From Meghimatium bilineatum (taxonomy: Eukaryota > Mollusca > Gastropoda > Stylommatophora > Philomycidae), in NCBI GenBank assembly GCA_034231615.1, contig CM067312.1, forward strand, positions 7,934,546 through 7,998,545: DNA of 64,000 nt, in the 5' to 3' direction. Made by a program: the position numbers and the translations under genes. Below are positions 21,280 to 30,603 of this stretch, in pieces. The notes under the pieces are model-generated. The model was not told where the DNA came from and made no database searches. It was given only the letters and a program-made list of their open reading frames with translations. Position 1 is the stretch's first letter; each line of letters begins with the position of its first letter.

Positions 21280-21560
21280 GCAGATTGTTGACAAGGGCAC
21301 ATATTATTGTCCCCTGTTGCCTGGGTAATGGGTTCGAATCCGGCTATTGTCTTCTTGTTTATAAGATGGATGTTCTTGTATATACATATGGATCATCGCT
21401 TGAATCTACGGAGTTACTTGCTATGAGTGCTACTCGACAGGGAGTTACTTGCTATGAGTGGTACTCGACAGGGAGTTACTTGCTATGAGTGGTACTCGAC
21501 AGGCGGCGTGCCGCCTCGTTAAGAATGACGGAGTATATATATGGGAAACCGAGTACAGTT
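21280..21560 (+). mobile_element. SINE-C with internal 31-bp triplication
   Basis: B box GGTTCGAATCC at 21331-21341, then TTGTTTATAAGATGGATGTT, ATCGCTTGAATCTACGGAG, the GGCGGCGTGCCGCCTCGTTA block and GGAGTATATATATGGGAAAC with GAGTAC at the end. The segment GGAGTTACTTGCTATGAGTG followed by GTACTCGACAG occurs three times in tandem (about 21409-21501) where other copies have one. Confidence 0.8.
21409..21501. repeat. 31-bp triplication inside SINE-C
   Basis: Three contiguous 31-bp units. The first differs from the others at one base (GAGTGCTAC versus GAGTGGTAC). Confidence 0.95.
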
Positions 21561-21561
21561 A

Positions 21562-21960
21562 AGTCAATCCTCTACGACGTTATTTTATTGTCGTCAACTC
21601 AAAACCGTCTATACATGTGTTGTTTAGAGTCTCTTGTGACATGTAATCAAGCTAGAAACGAATATGTGTTCCTTTCTTCCACAGTAGTGGACTGATACGT
21701 ATTGTCTACAACATCAGCGGAGACCACGAGGCAGCGAGTAAAACATTGGTTGCCCGTATACATTGAATTCTCCTTCTACTCTATTAGTGGGCAAACTTGT
21801 GGGCCGATGGGCCTATTTGGACATTTCCATGTGGTATAGAACCAAAAATATATCTTTTAGTCTTTTGGATATCCAAATTGTGCTTTCTCAGCTCTGTTGG
21901 GAGAATATATTGTACTTAAGAAGACCAACCTGGCTGACATATTAAAATCATGTCATTAGT
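21562..21960. other. Spacer, nothing recognised
   Basis: No repeat or relic motif seen. Confidence 0.5.
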
Positions 21961-21964
21961 CTAC

Positions 21965-22169
21965 CATGTCTGTCTACAATATAAAACCTTCTAGCGATTT
22001 GGAAATCGTCGTTCTTAAAGACTCATTTGACAATTTCATTGATGTTCATTGGTTGTTATATAAAATATAATCAGAGTAACCAATGAAAATCACGGATGTG
22101 GTCAAATTAATTCATACAGAAAGCTGGATTTCCAATTAGCAAGAAGGCCTTATATAGCAGACGGTCATG
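21965..22169. mobile_element. Foldback (MITE-like) inverted repeat
   Basis: Arms 21965-22055 and 22077-22169 are inverted copies. Matching blocks moving inward are CATGxCxGTCT, ATATAA, CCTTCT, TTGGAAATC, ATTTGAC and a perfect TCATTGGTT/AACCAATGA near the loop. The arms take almost the whole element, as in foldback MITEs. I could not define a target-site duplication. Confidence 0.65.
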
Positions 22170-22174
22170 CATTT

Positions 22175-22505
22175 ATTCATTTCCAGATATATCCTTAAAG
22201 CATTTAACGGGTAATTTTTGAGTTTTGAATTTAACTACTACTGGGATGCACCTCGTAGAAGTGCTTTTATAAGCTGTGCTATTGCCTAACCATGAAATTT
22301 CATCAAGAACAAATGGGTATCCCATTACATTTCCAGTAGAAATCTTCTGGGTGACATTTATTTTGTAGACATTCTTAATTTCTACCCGAGGGGCCATGTT
22401 TTTTTTTTTGGTTTTTCTTTAGTAACATGACTGACTGACGTACGATAAAGATACATACGAGTGAGAGAGTGAATGAATGATGGACAATGAAACGTGTGTG
22501 AAGTA
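22175..22505. other. Spacer, nothing recognised
   Basis: Contains a T run near 22400. No gene or repeat seen. Confidence 0.45.
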
Positions 22506-22507
22506 TT

Positions 22508-22528
22508 AGACGAGATTAAGACACGGAT

Positions 22529-22575
<47 letters not shown>

Positions 22576-22577
22576 GA
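22508..22577. repeat. GA dinucleotide microsatellite
   Basis: (GA)n with one GATAGA interruption and a terminal GTGAGAG. Confidence 0.95.
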
Positions 22578-22579
22578 GA

Positions 22580-22918
22580 AGTTTCGGGGTTGCAAAAAAG
22601 ACGTTTAAAATTTCCACACACTTAATTCTTTCAGCAGGCGCTGCTAATGGTGCGAATCATTACCGTCAAACGGATTGGAAGCTAGATTTGAGTTTAGCTG
22701 TGAGAAGACCGAACGTTTATATACAAAACTATTTGTGTTTTCTTGTGTTTAATGTGTGGGGGTTTTTTTTTAAGTTCTTGAGTGTTTAGATTCTTGATTT
22801 TGCTTATCAAGGTAATGACAGAGTTTTCGCGTTTCTTTACTTATCAAAAGCCAATACGAGCGCATTGGAGAACCAGATTTCTTCTTTTTATTCATCATCA
22901 TCAAGTGTGCCCACTGAG
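22580..22918. other. Spacer, nothing recognised
   Basis: No repeat or relic motif seen. Confidence 0.45.
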
Positions 22919-22919
22919 C

Positions 22920-24155
22920 GGTTCCCTTCAAGTACAGTGTAATGCAGCTCTCTAAAGAGTTCACTTCAAGTAAAGTGTAATGCAGCTCTCTAAATAGTTA
23001 AACTCTACCTTCAGGTAAAGTGTAATACAGCTCTCTAAAGAGTTCAATCTACCTTCAAGTAAAGTGTAATACAGCTCTCTAAAGAGTTCCCTTCACGTAA
23101 AGTGTAATGCAGCTCTCTAAAGAGTTCCCTTCAAGTAAAGTGTAATGCAGCTCTCTAAATAGTTAAACTCTACCTTCAGGTAAAGTGTAATACAGCTCTC
23201 TAAAGAGTTCAATCTACCTTCAAGTGAAGTGTAATACAGTTCTCTAAAGAGTTCTCTTCAAGTAAAGTGTAATGCAGCTCTCTAAAGAGTTCCCTTCAAG
23301 TAAAGTGTAATGCAGCTCTCTAAATAGTTAAACTCTACCTTCAGGTAAAGTGTAATACAGCTCTCTAAATAGTTAAACTCTACCTTCAGGTAAAGTGTAA
23401 TACAGCTCTCTAAAGAGTTCAATCTACCTTCAAGTAAAGTGTAATGCAGCTCTCTAAAGAGTTCCCTTTAAGTAAAGTGTAATGCAGCTCTCTAAATAGT
23501 TAAACTCTACCTTCAGGTAAAGTGTAATACAGCTCTCTAAAGAGTTCAATCTACCTTCAAGTGAAGTGTAATACAGTTCTCTAAAGAGTTCCCTTCAAGT
23601 AAAGTGTAATTCAGCTCTCTAAAGAGTTCCCTTCAAGTAAAGTGTAATGCAGCTCTCTAAAGAGTTCCCTTCACGTAAAGTGTAATGCAGCTCTCTAAAG
23701 AGTTCAATCTACCTTCAAGTAAAGTGTAATGCAGCTCTCTAAAGAGTTCCCTTCACGTAAAGTGTAATGCAGCTCTCTAAAGAGTTCAATCTACCTTCAA
23801 GTAAAGTGTAATTCAGCTCTCTAAAGAGTTCCCTTCACGTAAAGTGTAATGCAGCTCTCTAAAGAGTTCCCTTCAAGTAAAGTGTAATGCAGCTCTCTAA
23901 ATAGTTAAACTCTACCTTCAGGTAAAGTGTAATTCAGCTGTCTAAAGAGTTCAATCTACCTTCAAGTGAAGTGTAATACAGCTCTCTAAAGAGTTCACTT
24001 CAAGTAAAGTGTAATACAGCTCTCTAAATAGTTAAACTCTACCTACAAGTAAAGTGTAATACAGCTCTCTAAATAGTTAAACTCTACCTACAAGTAAAGT
24101 GTAATACAGCTCTCTAAATAGTTAAATTCTACCTACAAGTAAAGTGTAATACAGA
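22920..24155. repeat. Structured 38/44/45-bp minisatellite, about 30 units
   Basis: Every unit shares the core AAGTGTAATxCAGCTCTCTA and differs in the linker. Type A has TTCCCTTCAAG (38 bp), type B has TTAAACTCTACCTTCAGG (45 bp) and type C has TTCAATCTACCTTCAAG (44 bp). Cores ending AAATAG are always followed by B, and cores ending AAAGAG by A or C. Runs such as A-A-B-C recur, a higher-order period near 165 bp. Confidence 0.95.
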
Positions 24156-24156
24156 A

Positions 24157-24398
24157 CACTTAAAACAGTGACATAAACCATTATATATAAGAATACTCGG
24201 CAAAAACAGAGCTATATGGCGTTCTACGAAAAGATAAGGCTGAGTATTTTGTGGGAAAATAGAATAAATGTAAAAGCTTGAAAGCGGAGACTAGCTCGAA
24301 AGACATCAACATATCAAACACCATATGAAATGATCGTACCAAGCGCTATTTGTCCACGATTGCTCTGGATAGCATTTTGTTCGACCATCCAAACCAAC
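24157..24398. other. Spacer, nothing recognised
   Basis: Nothing recognised beyond the approach to the LINE relic. Confidence 0.4.
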
Positions 24399-24399
24399 G

Positions 24400-24838
24400 A
24401 TGACCTTTCAGTCAACTGATGATGTGTGCGGTTGGCCCGAAGTTGACTAGTCAGTCCTATACGCGTTTGGAATTGTCTGCTACGCTCTGAGCATGTGTGG
24501 AAAGATTCTGTGGGACATTGAGCAGCTCTTCCCTTTCTTCTAGAGTGATTTTGTTGAGCAGCTCGTGCCTTTCTTCTATTGTGATTTTGTTGAGCAGCTT
24601 CATGTCTCTGGTTCTCGTCAGCTACTACTCCACTCTTGATTCTGCGACTACAGTCGGATCAGTCGGGGCAATATTCTCCCATGTGTTTGAGTCTAATTTA
24701 AAATGAGTCAGTGATGTCTTAAGAGTGTCTTTAAAACGCCTCTTCTGTCCTCCTGCCTTGCGGGATCCAGTCTGGAGTTCTCCATATAACAAATTTTTGG
24801 GTAGACGACAATCTTCATGCCGGCCAACAATATAAAGG
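24400..24838 (-). pseudogene. Non-LTR retrotransposon C-terminus, relic
   Basis: The minus-strand frame from about 24825 gives RHEDCRLPKNLLYGELQTGS, then GGQKRRFKDTLKTSLTHFKL, DSNTWENIAP and, after stops, RRKARAAQQNH and CSERSRQFQTRIGLTSQLRA. This is the widely seen tail of a LINE RT protein: GELxxGxRxxGGQKKRFKDTLK followed by a terminal zinc-finger-like segment ending IGLTSHLRTH. Two adjacent stops near 24625 and a duplicated AAQQNHxRRK segment mark it as dead. Confidence 0.85.
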
Positions 24839-24839
24839 C

Positions 24840-25335
24840 CAGTTTAGCCACCTACGACCTCACAGACAATGACTAAACTCAAAACTGAATTTCACAAAGT
24901 GGATGTAACAAAAGGCATCATCATCACTTGCTATGGACGAACAACACACACATACACACACCCTGCCGCTGACATCTTCATGTCAAGCTATCAGAAGCGC
25001 GTATGTTCAATTTATCCAAATGGACTTGTCAAAAACTATTTACCTTATCATAAACAAGCTGAATGAAGTAACACTACATACGAGGTTAGCACATAAGATA
25101 GAAAATCATTCCAGAATATGATATGGATAATTGAGTTGTTCAATAAGTCCCACCATTCTTTTCTCAGCATGAACTTTTCTATCTTGCTTTGAGAGTCTGT
25201 GACTCACCCCTGTAATTCTAGGACGTCGTGGTCATTGAATTACCAGAACCGCGACATACACTATTATTTAATGGTTGTGAAGCTCTGAAATAACCAAACT
25301 GAACTATTGTCTGCAGTTGAAAAAGGTGTCATTAT
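24840..25335. other. Spacer, nothing recognised
   Basis: Short CA tract near 24943-24962. Overlapping small frames are not supported as genes. Confidence 0.5.
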
Positions 25336-25341
25336 CATCAG

Positions 25342-25645
25342 GGGCCATGGCGGTTGACGTAGGCGATCATGGCTCTCCACAGCTCTCTTTCTCGAGCATT
25401 ATGTATCAAGATAGTTTTTGTTTCCCTGCCGTGTCAGGTTGCCACACTTTCTAATATTTTCTCACGTTGTCGCCTTCTGTCTCTGTTCCCTTCAATTATT
25501 CCTGTTGTCACTATGTTCTCCAAACCTCCCTGTCTCATAAAATGCCTAAAAATTGAAGATTGCTTTTTTCGTATATTATTGATTAAGGTCTGTTTCACAT
25601 TTGACTCTTTCAAATGTGACGTACGTCTTCATAAAGAGGTCGTCA
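25342..25645 (-). pseudogene. RTE-like RT C-terminus, relic
   Basis: The minus strand gives FRHFMRQGGLENIVTTGIIE, then GNRDRRRQREKILESVAT, a stop, HGRETKTILIHNARERELWR and AMIAYVNRHGP with a stop codon at the expected C-terminus. This matches the end of the family (GHIMRxxGLENI, GxRxRGRQR, WRxMIA). One nonsense codon after ESVAT is visible. The 3' end has a TGATGATAATGA tail at 25333-25344. Confidence 0.85.
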
Positions 25646-25649
25646 TCAA

Positions 25650-26580
25650 GTAAAACTACGAAAACCTAAGTACTATTCTTACATTAAAGCTACATTTTAC
25701 GTAAGAAAAATAATCTCTGTAAAAGTCATCCTGTGACATTACATATTGTTTACACCTGCAGACATGACGCATACACAAATACAACATCTGGATAAAACAT
25801 CCAATTCTGGATTTAACATCATCCTTTCTTCAAAGTGCACTCACACCAGAATACAACAATGATGATATACCCAATAACAACTCACGCAGCCACGCTTCAA
25901 ATGAAATCATTAGCAGCCCCTGCGTAAAAAACAATGTTTTAAATGATGATTCGTTCATGTATATTCGATAGACAAGAAACAATGCAAGCTATTAATGTCT
26001 AAAATGTGTCAAAGATTTGAACAAGGGGTATGTAGTAAGTTGAAAATGATGAGGTATTTTTTTTTCTCTATAAGCAATAGAACGTTTCTGTGAATTGATC
26101 TTTATTCCAGCGCCCTAACTTGGACAATTTAAAAATCTGGGTGCGCATACTTTTCGCATCGTTTGCTCCACTTTGCACAAAACTAGAAAAGCAGGGATTT
26201 TTAACGAAATAAACCGATTTCAGGTTGGAAGTGTTTGAGCAAAGACATGGATTCGTTTGAAACATCAGGAAAAGTTAACATCTGGAGTACTTGAAAAGTA
26301 ATAAATAAAGTAATGATTGTGAGTGAAAGGGCAGGCGGTTCGGGTCTAAATTTATTATCTGTTTCAGTGGAGCGGGAATGAAAGAAACGAAGGATGAACC
26401 AGAGAGAACAGGCCGTTGCTTTTGACCTCAGCCTGCGCTTAATTTTCTTAGGGAATGTCTAGATGTGTTTTCGGGACATATCCCTGGCAGGTTGAGAAAA
26501 TTAAGGTGAAGTGAACAATCGTTTCTTCATCTTCTCACGTTTTTTGGTGATCTTGCAATCCTTAATGTGATATCCATGAA
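25650..26580. other. Longest ordinary spacer, nothing recognised
   Basis: Unique-looking AT-rich sequence. A 65-codon minus-strand frame at 26068-26265 has no recognisable motif. Confidence 0.5.
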
Positions 26581-26584
26581 GTCT

Positions 26585-26730
26585 AACCAAAGACAGATGT
26601 GTTGGACCAGTAGCGCAAGTAAAATGGCGACACGAAGCATTTCCATTATCCATTCCTACCTGCTGGAATCTAGTAGGACCATGGTCATGTTACAAGAGAT
26701 CCAGCGGGAGTTTGAGAATGTATTCTGAAA
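26585..26730 (+). mobile_element. SINE-A 3' half, variant subfamily
   Basis: Carries GATGTGTTGGACCAGTAGCG, GCGACACGAAGCATTTCC, CTACCTGCTGGAATC and CAGCGGGAGTTTGAGAATG with a GAAAAAAGAAGAAT tail. The same variant, with GGACCAxTxGCGCAA in place of the CCGAAAGGCGCAG block, appears at 55440, and its 3' end is also seen at 61345. Confidence 0.75.
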
Positions 26731-26767
26731 AAAGAAGAATAAGATATATCTATATAGAATCAACAAT

Positions 26768-27130
26768 TTCCTTCTCGTCATTATCATCCGTAGTATCGTC
26801 GTTGTCAGTAGCATTACTAGTATCGTCCTCGTTATTGTCATCACTAGTATCGTTCTCGTTATTGTCATCACTAGTATCGTCCTCGTTATTGTCATCACTA
26901 GTGTCGTCCTCGTTATTGTCATCACTAGTGTCGTCCTCGTTATTGACATCACTAGTATCGATCTTATTATCATCACTAGTATCGCAATTGCTATTATCAT
27001 CACTAGTATCGTCCTCGTTATTGTCATCACTAGTATCGTCCTCGTTATTGTCATCACTAGTATCGTCCTCGTTATTGTCATCACTAGTATCGCAATTGCT
27101 ATTATCATCACTAGTATCGTCCTTGTCATT
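26768..27130. repeat. 27-bp tandem array, about 13 copies
   Basis: The unit is TCATCACTAGTATCGTCCTC followed by GTTATTG. Variants with CGCAATTGCTATTA are interspersed. A 157-codon minus-strand frame is open through it with a DDTSDDNNE 9-residue period. Its N-terminal residues (ANVQEFENEQKRRR) come from the antisense SINE-A tail, so I regard it as fortuitous. Confidence 0.95.
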
Positions 27131-27149
27131 ATAAAAATCAATAGTTAAG

Positions 27150-27302
27150 CATATTCTTCTTCTTTTTTGTTCGTTCTCAAACTCCTGTACATTCGCAGGA
27201 TGCGGTACAGAAAATGGAATCAATTGTGCAATGTTTTTCCATTCTAGCTGCGATATTCGTGCCTTTTGACATCCACATTCGACTTCCTCATGACTTCAGG
27301 CT
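27150..27302 (-). mobile_element. SINE-A 3' fragment
   Basis: On the minus strand: GAAGTCGAATGTGGATGTC, AAAGGCACGAATATCGCAGC, ACATTGCACAATTGATTCC, GAATGTACAGGAGTTTGAGA and a GAACAAAAAAGAAGAAG tail. It converges tail-to-tail with the copy at 26585 across the 27-bp array. Confidence 0.8.
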
Positions 27303-27339
27303 CTAAACAAACAAGAATATGTCACATTTCCACACGGTA

Positions 27340-27725
27340 TCGCAACTAAACAATTTTATGCAACATACGGTTGTTTTGGCTGTCTCGTATGTAGTCCTTA
27401 TATCTATTATATTATCTATTGTCTTTTCCCAGGTGAAATGATTGTTAAACGTATTCACACTTACCTTTAAGCGTAGGGGTGGGAGCTTAAGCTGTCGTTT
27501 CAAGGCCAGATGTGTTGCCGTGGTTGCATTTAGTCCATGTTTGTTCAAGGCTATCTTGATGTTTTCTATTCACGGTTTTTTTTTTTGGGGGGGGGGGTTA
27601 ACCTTTGGCTTTACGCCCGGATATTCTTTTGTTATATACTCTTATTAGTATTTGGTTTGGCTTCATTCTCATAAGGTGACCGAACCATTTTACTTCAGCT
27701 TAGTGGCTCTTATGTCATTCTGTTG
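27340..27725 (-). pseudogene. RTE-like RT C-terminus, relic
   Basis: Minus-strand frames give KMVRSPYENE (family KWFGHLMRM, shifted), ILIRVYNKRISGRKAKG, then after a G/A homopolymer (27576-27597) ALNKHGLNATTATHLALKRQ and LKLPP. The order and spacing fit an RTE-like C-terminus (RGRPKKTWxxxIKxxLxxHGL). The homopolymer sits where RPKKTW would be encoded and breaks the frame. Confidence 0.75.
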
Positions 27726-27844
27726 CAATGTATCATCTTCTTCGCGGTGTAATCAAAAAGTCTACTGAGAAACTGAGAAATTACTGTCAAGCGTGAAAGA
27801 GAAAGTGTGTATTAAAAAAAACTTCACATGGATTATTACATGGT

Positions 27845-28275
27845 GAAGGGAATCTCCGTGACATAGCCATCTATCTGGTTTGTGCTCGAAAGGTAGCAGG
27901 TTCGATTCCGCGACGTCTTCTTTACAGTATATTTCTTTCGAAGATCCCTGATGAGTATTGCATGAAGATCCCTGATGAGTATGGCTTCATGATCCCTGAT
28001 GAGTATTGCATGAAGATCCCTGATGAATATTGCATGAAGATCCCTTATGAGTATTGCATGAAGATCCCTGATGAGTATTGTATGAAGATCCCTGATGAGT
28101 ATTGCTTCAAGATCCCTGATGAGTATTGCTTCAAGATCCCTGTTGAGTATTGCTTCAAGATCCCTGATGAGTATTGCTTGAATATAATGATCTCCGTAAT
28201 AGGAGCCAAACACACGGAATATATTTTGAAGCGCTTTTCTGAGAGATGAATCATATATTGGGGATCCGAGTACAA
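27845..28275 (+). mobile_element. SINE-C with internal 24-bp array
   Basis: Head ATCTCCGTGACATAGCCATC with a B box GGTTCGATTCC at 27899-27909. The expected 3' end (ATATATTGGGGATCCGAGTA, then CAATGAAGAC) is found at about 28253-28282. Between them the normal body is replaced by the 24-bp array. Confidence 0.75.
27939..28183. repeat. 24-bp array inside SINE-C, about 10 copies
   Basis: The unit is GATCCCTGATGAGTATTGCA followed by TGAA (variant TTGCTTCAA in the right half). Both strands have open frames with an 8-residue period, IPDEYCMK on the plus strand; they are artefacts. Confidence 0.95.
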
Positions 28276-28314
28276 TGAAGACAATATCCCTATGAATCTT
28301 TCTTTTCATCCCTT

Positions 28315-28970
28315 TTTTATATGTTCATCTTCTACATTCTCAAACTCCTGCAGAATATCAAGATATAGTCCATAGAAGGGAATGCATAGCGCCATGATAT
28401 AAAACTTGACTGATCTGCAACTCTCGTCTTGAGATATTCTACGTCAGTATGGCTTCTAGCTCACTTCGAACCTCTCTATTATATTCTACGTCAGTATGGC
28501 TTCTAGCTCACTTCGAACCTCTCTATTATATTCTACGTCAGTATGGCTTCTAGCTCACTTCGAACCTCTCTATTATATTCTACGTCAGTATGGCTTCTAG
28601 CTCACTTCGAACCTCTCTATTATATTCTACGTCAGTATGGCTTCTAGCTCACTTCGAACCTCTCTATTATATTCTACGTCAGTATGGCTTCTAGCTCACT
28701 TCGAACCTCTCTATTATATTCTACGTCAGTATGGCTTCTAGCTCACTTCGAACCTCTCTATTATATTCTACGTCAGTATGGCTTCTAGCTCACTTCGAAC
28801 CTCTCTATTATATTCTACGTCAGTATGGCTTCTAGCTCACTTCGAACCTCTTTATTATAGGACAGCTAACCAACACTACCATAACACTCTTTGTCGTCTA
28901 ATACGACATGTATGGCAGGCAGAATGTCACTAATCTTTGCTCCTCTTTCGGGTCTCTGCGGAACACGGGC
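28315..28970 (-). mobile_element. Full-length SINE-A carrying nine copies of a 47-bp internal segment
   Basis: The minus strand begins GCCCGTGTTCCGCAGAGACC, CGAAAGAGGAGCAAAG, passes ACGACAAAGAGTGTTATGG and GTTAGCTGTCCTATAATAAA, then enters nine 47-bp units, each equal to the family block GGGTCAAAGTGACCCAGAAG plus CCATGCTGAAGT. It exits into GTTTTATATCATGGCGCTAT, CTGCAGGAGTTTGAGAATGT and AGAAGATG. Subtracting eight extra units leaves about 280 bp, the normal SINE-A length. Confidence 0.9.
28436..28858. repeat. 47-bp array inside SINE-A, 9 copies
   Basis: The unit is ATTCTACGTCAGTATGGCTT, then CTAGCTCACTTCGAACCTCT and CTATTAT. Copies appear identical except at the right edge (CTCTTTATT). Confidence 0.98.
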
Positions 28971-28989
28971 AGGATTTTTCATTTTAAAG

Positions 28990-29180
28990 ACAACACCGAT
29001 GTCGGATATGTCTGGTCCTTGATGCAAAAAAACACTATGGACACAATGCATGTCCGTTTTCTGGACGGCACCCTGCTGGAAATCTAGTATGGCTATTTTT
29101 CTGCTATAAGAGAGATCGAGTGGGAGTTTGAGAACATTGTCCTGCTACAAGAGAGATTCAGTGGGAGTTTGAAAACAAAT
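28990..29180 (+). mobile_element. SINE-A 3' half with duplicated tail
   Basis: GATGTCGGATATGTCTGGTC, CCCTGCTGGAAATC, then CTATAAGAGAGATCGAGTGG with GAGTTTGAGAACA, and a second copy (CTACAAGAGAGATTCAGTGG, GAGTTTGAAAACA) about 41 bp later. This is an early-stage tail duplication. Confidence 0.7.
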
Positions 29181-29184
29181 ATAC

Positions 29185-29828
29185 ACAAAAAAGAAAAAAT
29201 CCAAAGACAGTGTTAAAACAATTTTCAGAATAAGAATACGTATCCCTGGACAGAAATGAAATGGACAATGTAACAAGGTGGATATTCGTTAGACGCAGAC
29301 ACTTTTTTAATGAAAGTCTGTAACAGACATACATGGAACCAGCTGACAAATAGACCCTGCTTATCGATGACCCCTCTACACACTACTTGAAAAAAAAAAG
29401 AGAAAATACATCAATGAATCATATCAGAGGAAATGTCGTCTCCGCATCGGAAGTTGGCTTTAATCGATCTTTTACACTGTGTGTATCTCAGCACAGTTGA
29501 CGGGTTTGACAAGTTCATGTTTCTGCATTTCTTGAGGTCACTCATCCAATTAGAAGCCTGTTTCCTCTTTCATATCCGCCTTCATACAACACTTTTATTT
29601 AAAGTTAAACGAGAGAGGAATATCATTTCTTCTTGTGTATTTATAGTTTGTGCTGTTTGTTGTTTTTTTTTTAGTTTCAGTATTTACCTTCATGTTTTTC
29701 TAATTTAATTTGATAGTGGCTATAATTGTTGTTTTTGCTGCTTTGTGGGTAGTTTCTATGTCCGGCTGCTGCAATGCATATGTGAGATCGAGTGAATTCA
29801 TCGGTGTACGTATGAGGGCGTGATTAAC
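29185..29828. other. Spacer, nothing recognised
   Basis: A-rich runs near 29390. A 91-codon plus-strand frame at 29433-29708 has no recognisable motif. Confidence 0.45.
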
Positions 29829-29829
29829 C

Positions 29830-30125
29830 AGATCAGATTAAACATTATACCGAACATCAGCTGTTCAGACGGGACCAGGTTATCAATTTCAGACTGGGTA
29901 CAGGACATAGCAGACTGCATTACCATCTATATCACAAATACAAGACCGGCTAAACAGACCTATGCACCTAAAACATCAATTCTATGACAGCCGAACAGTT
30001 GTTGCAGAAATGCCCAAAATAGGATGAAGAATGAAGAAACACCTGACCATGTTCTGTCTACTTTCATGACAAATTCTATGGCACTGCTCGGGGCCTGTAG
30101 TTGACTGCTACATTTGTTTGAACCA
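29830..30125 (+). pseudogene. RNase H-LINE C-terminus, relic
   Basis: Plus-strand frames give FRLGTGHSRLHYHLYHKYKT, then a Cys-poor stretch, TAEQLLQKCPK and a stop. It corresponds to the terminal segment of the LINE at 10125 (LRLRTGHNRLRSHMYTKFKI and AKHILQECSEHE). Several stops are present. Confidence 0.8.
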
Positions 30126-30149
30126 TCAATCTGGAGGTATGAAAGTGGA

Positions 30150-30492
30150 CGAAGAATGAAGAGCGGACACTAGCCAACGAAGAAACTTATTACATGTGAA
30201 ATGAGATGTCTAAGAAAAACAGCAAACAGAACAAGAAGAGATCATGTGAGAAATGAAGAGATTACAAACACCGTATATTGTAAAATATATTGAAAAACAG
30301 ACTGGAATGGTTCCGCCACTAAATAAGAATGAACCTTTATTGGGCAGCGGCATGAGCATACAACATGCAAATGGAAACATCAAGGGGCAGAGGAAGAAGA
30401 AGGTGTATTGAAGGAGTTACCAACAGTCAGAGATATCACAATATTACTGCATATCAGGTGATTAAACGGGATAAAGTCAGAAAACTGATCGT
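30150..30492 (+). pseudogene. RTE-like RT C-terminus, relic
   Basis: Plus strand: KKLITCEMRCLRKTANRTRR, DHVRNEEITNTVYCKIY, a frame change, ILKNRLEWFRH, then METSRGRGRRRCIEGVTNSQ and RYHNITAYQVIKRDKVRKL. It is the same subfamily as the minus-strand relic at 2266. Its 3' end leads into the 21-bp repeat at 30503. Confidence 0.85.
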
Positions 30493-30502
30493 AATTCAAT
30501 CA

Positions 30503-30603
30503 TCGACACCATACAGCAATCCTGCGATCCTTACAGCAAATCTGCGACACCTTACAGCAATCATGCGACACCTTACAGCAATCCTGCGACACCTTACAGC
30601 AAT
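30503..30603. repeat. 21-bp tandem repeat, about 4.8 copies
   Basis: The unit is TTACAGCAATCCTGCGACACC. It directly follows the RTE relic's 3' end. Confidence 0.9.

Noticed and set aside
26750-27223. Acidic DDTSDDNNE repeat protein as a calcium-binding or similar gene
   Set aside because: A 27-bp satellite frame with a SINE-derived N-terminus; other frames through the array are also open.
27939-28183. Hammerhead ribozyme array from repeated CCCTGATGAG
   Set aside because: CTGATGAG is present in each 24-bp unit but the required CGAAA strand is absent (TGAAG instead), and no stem II is possible in the short unit.
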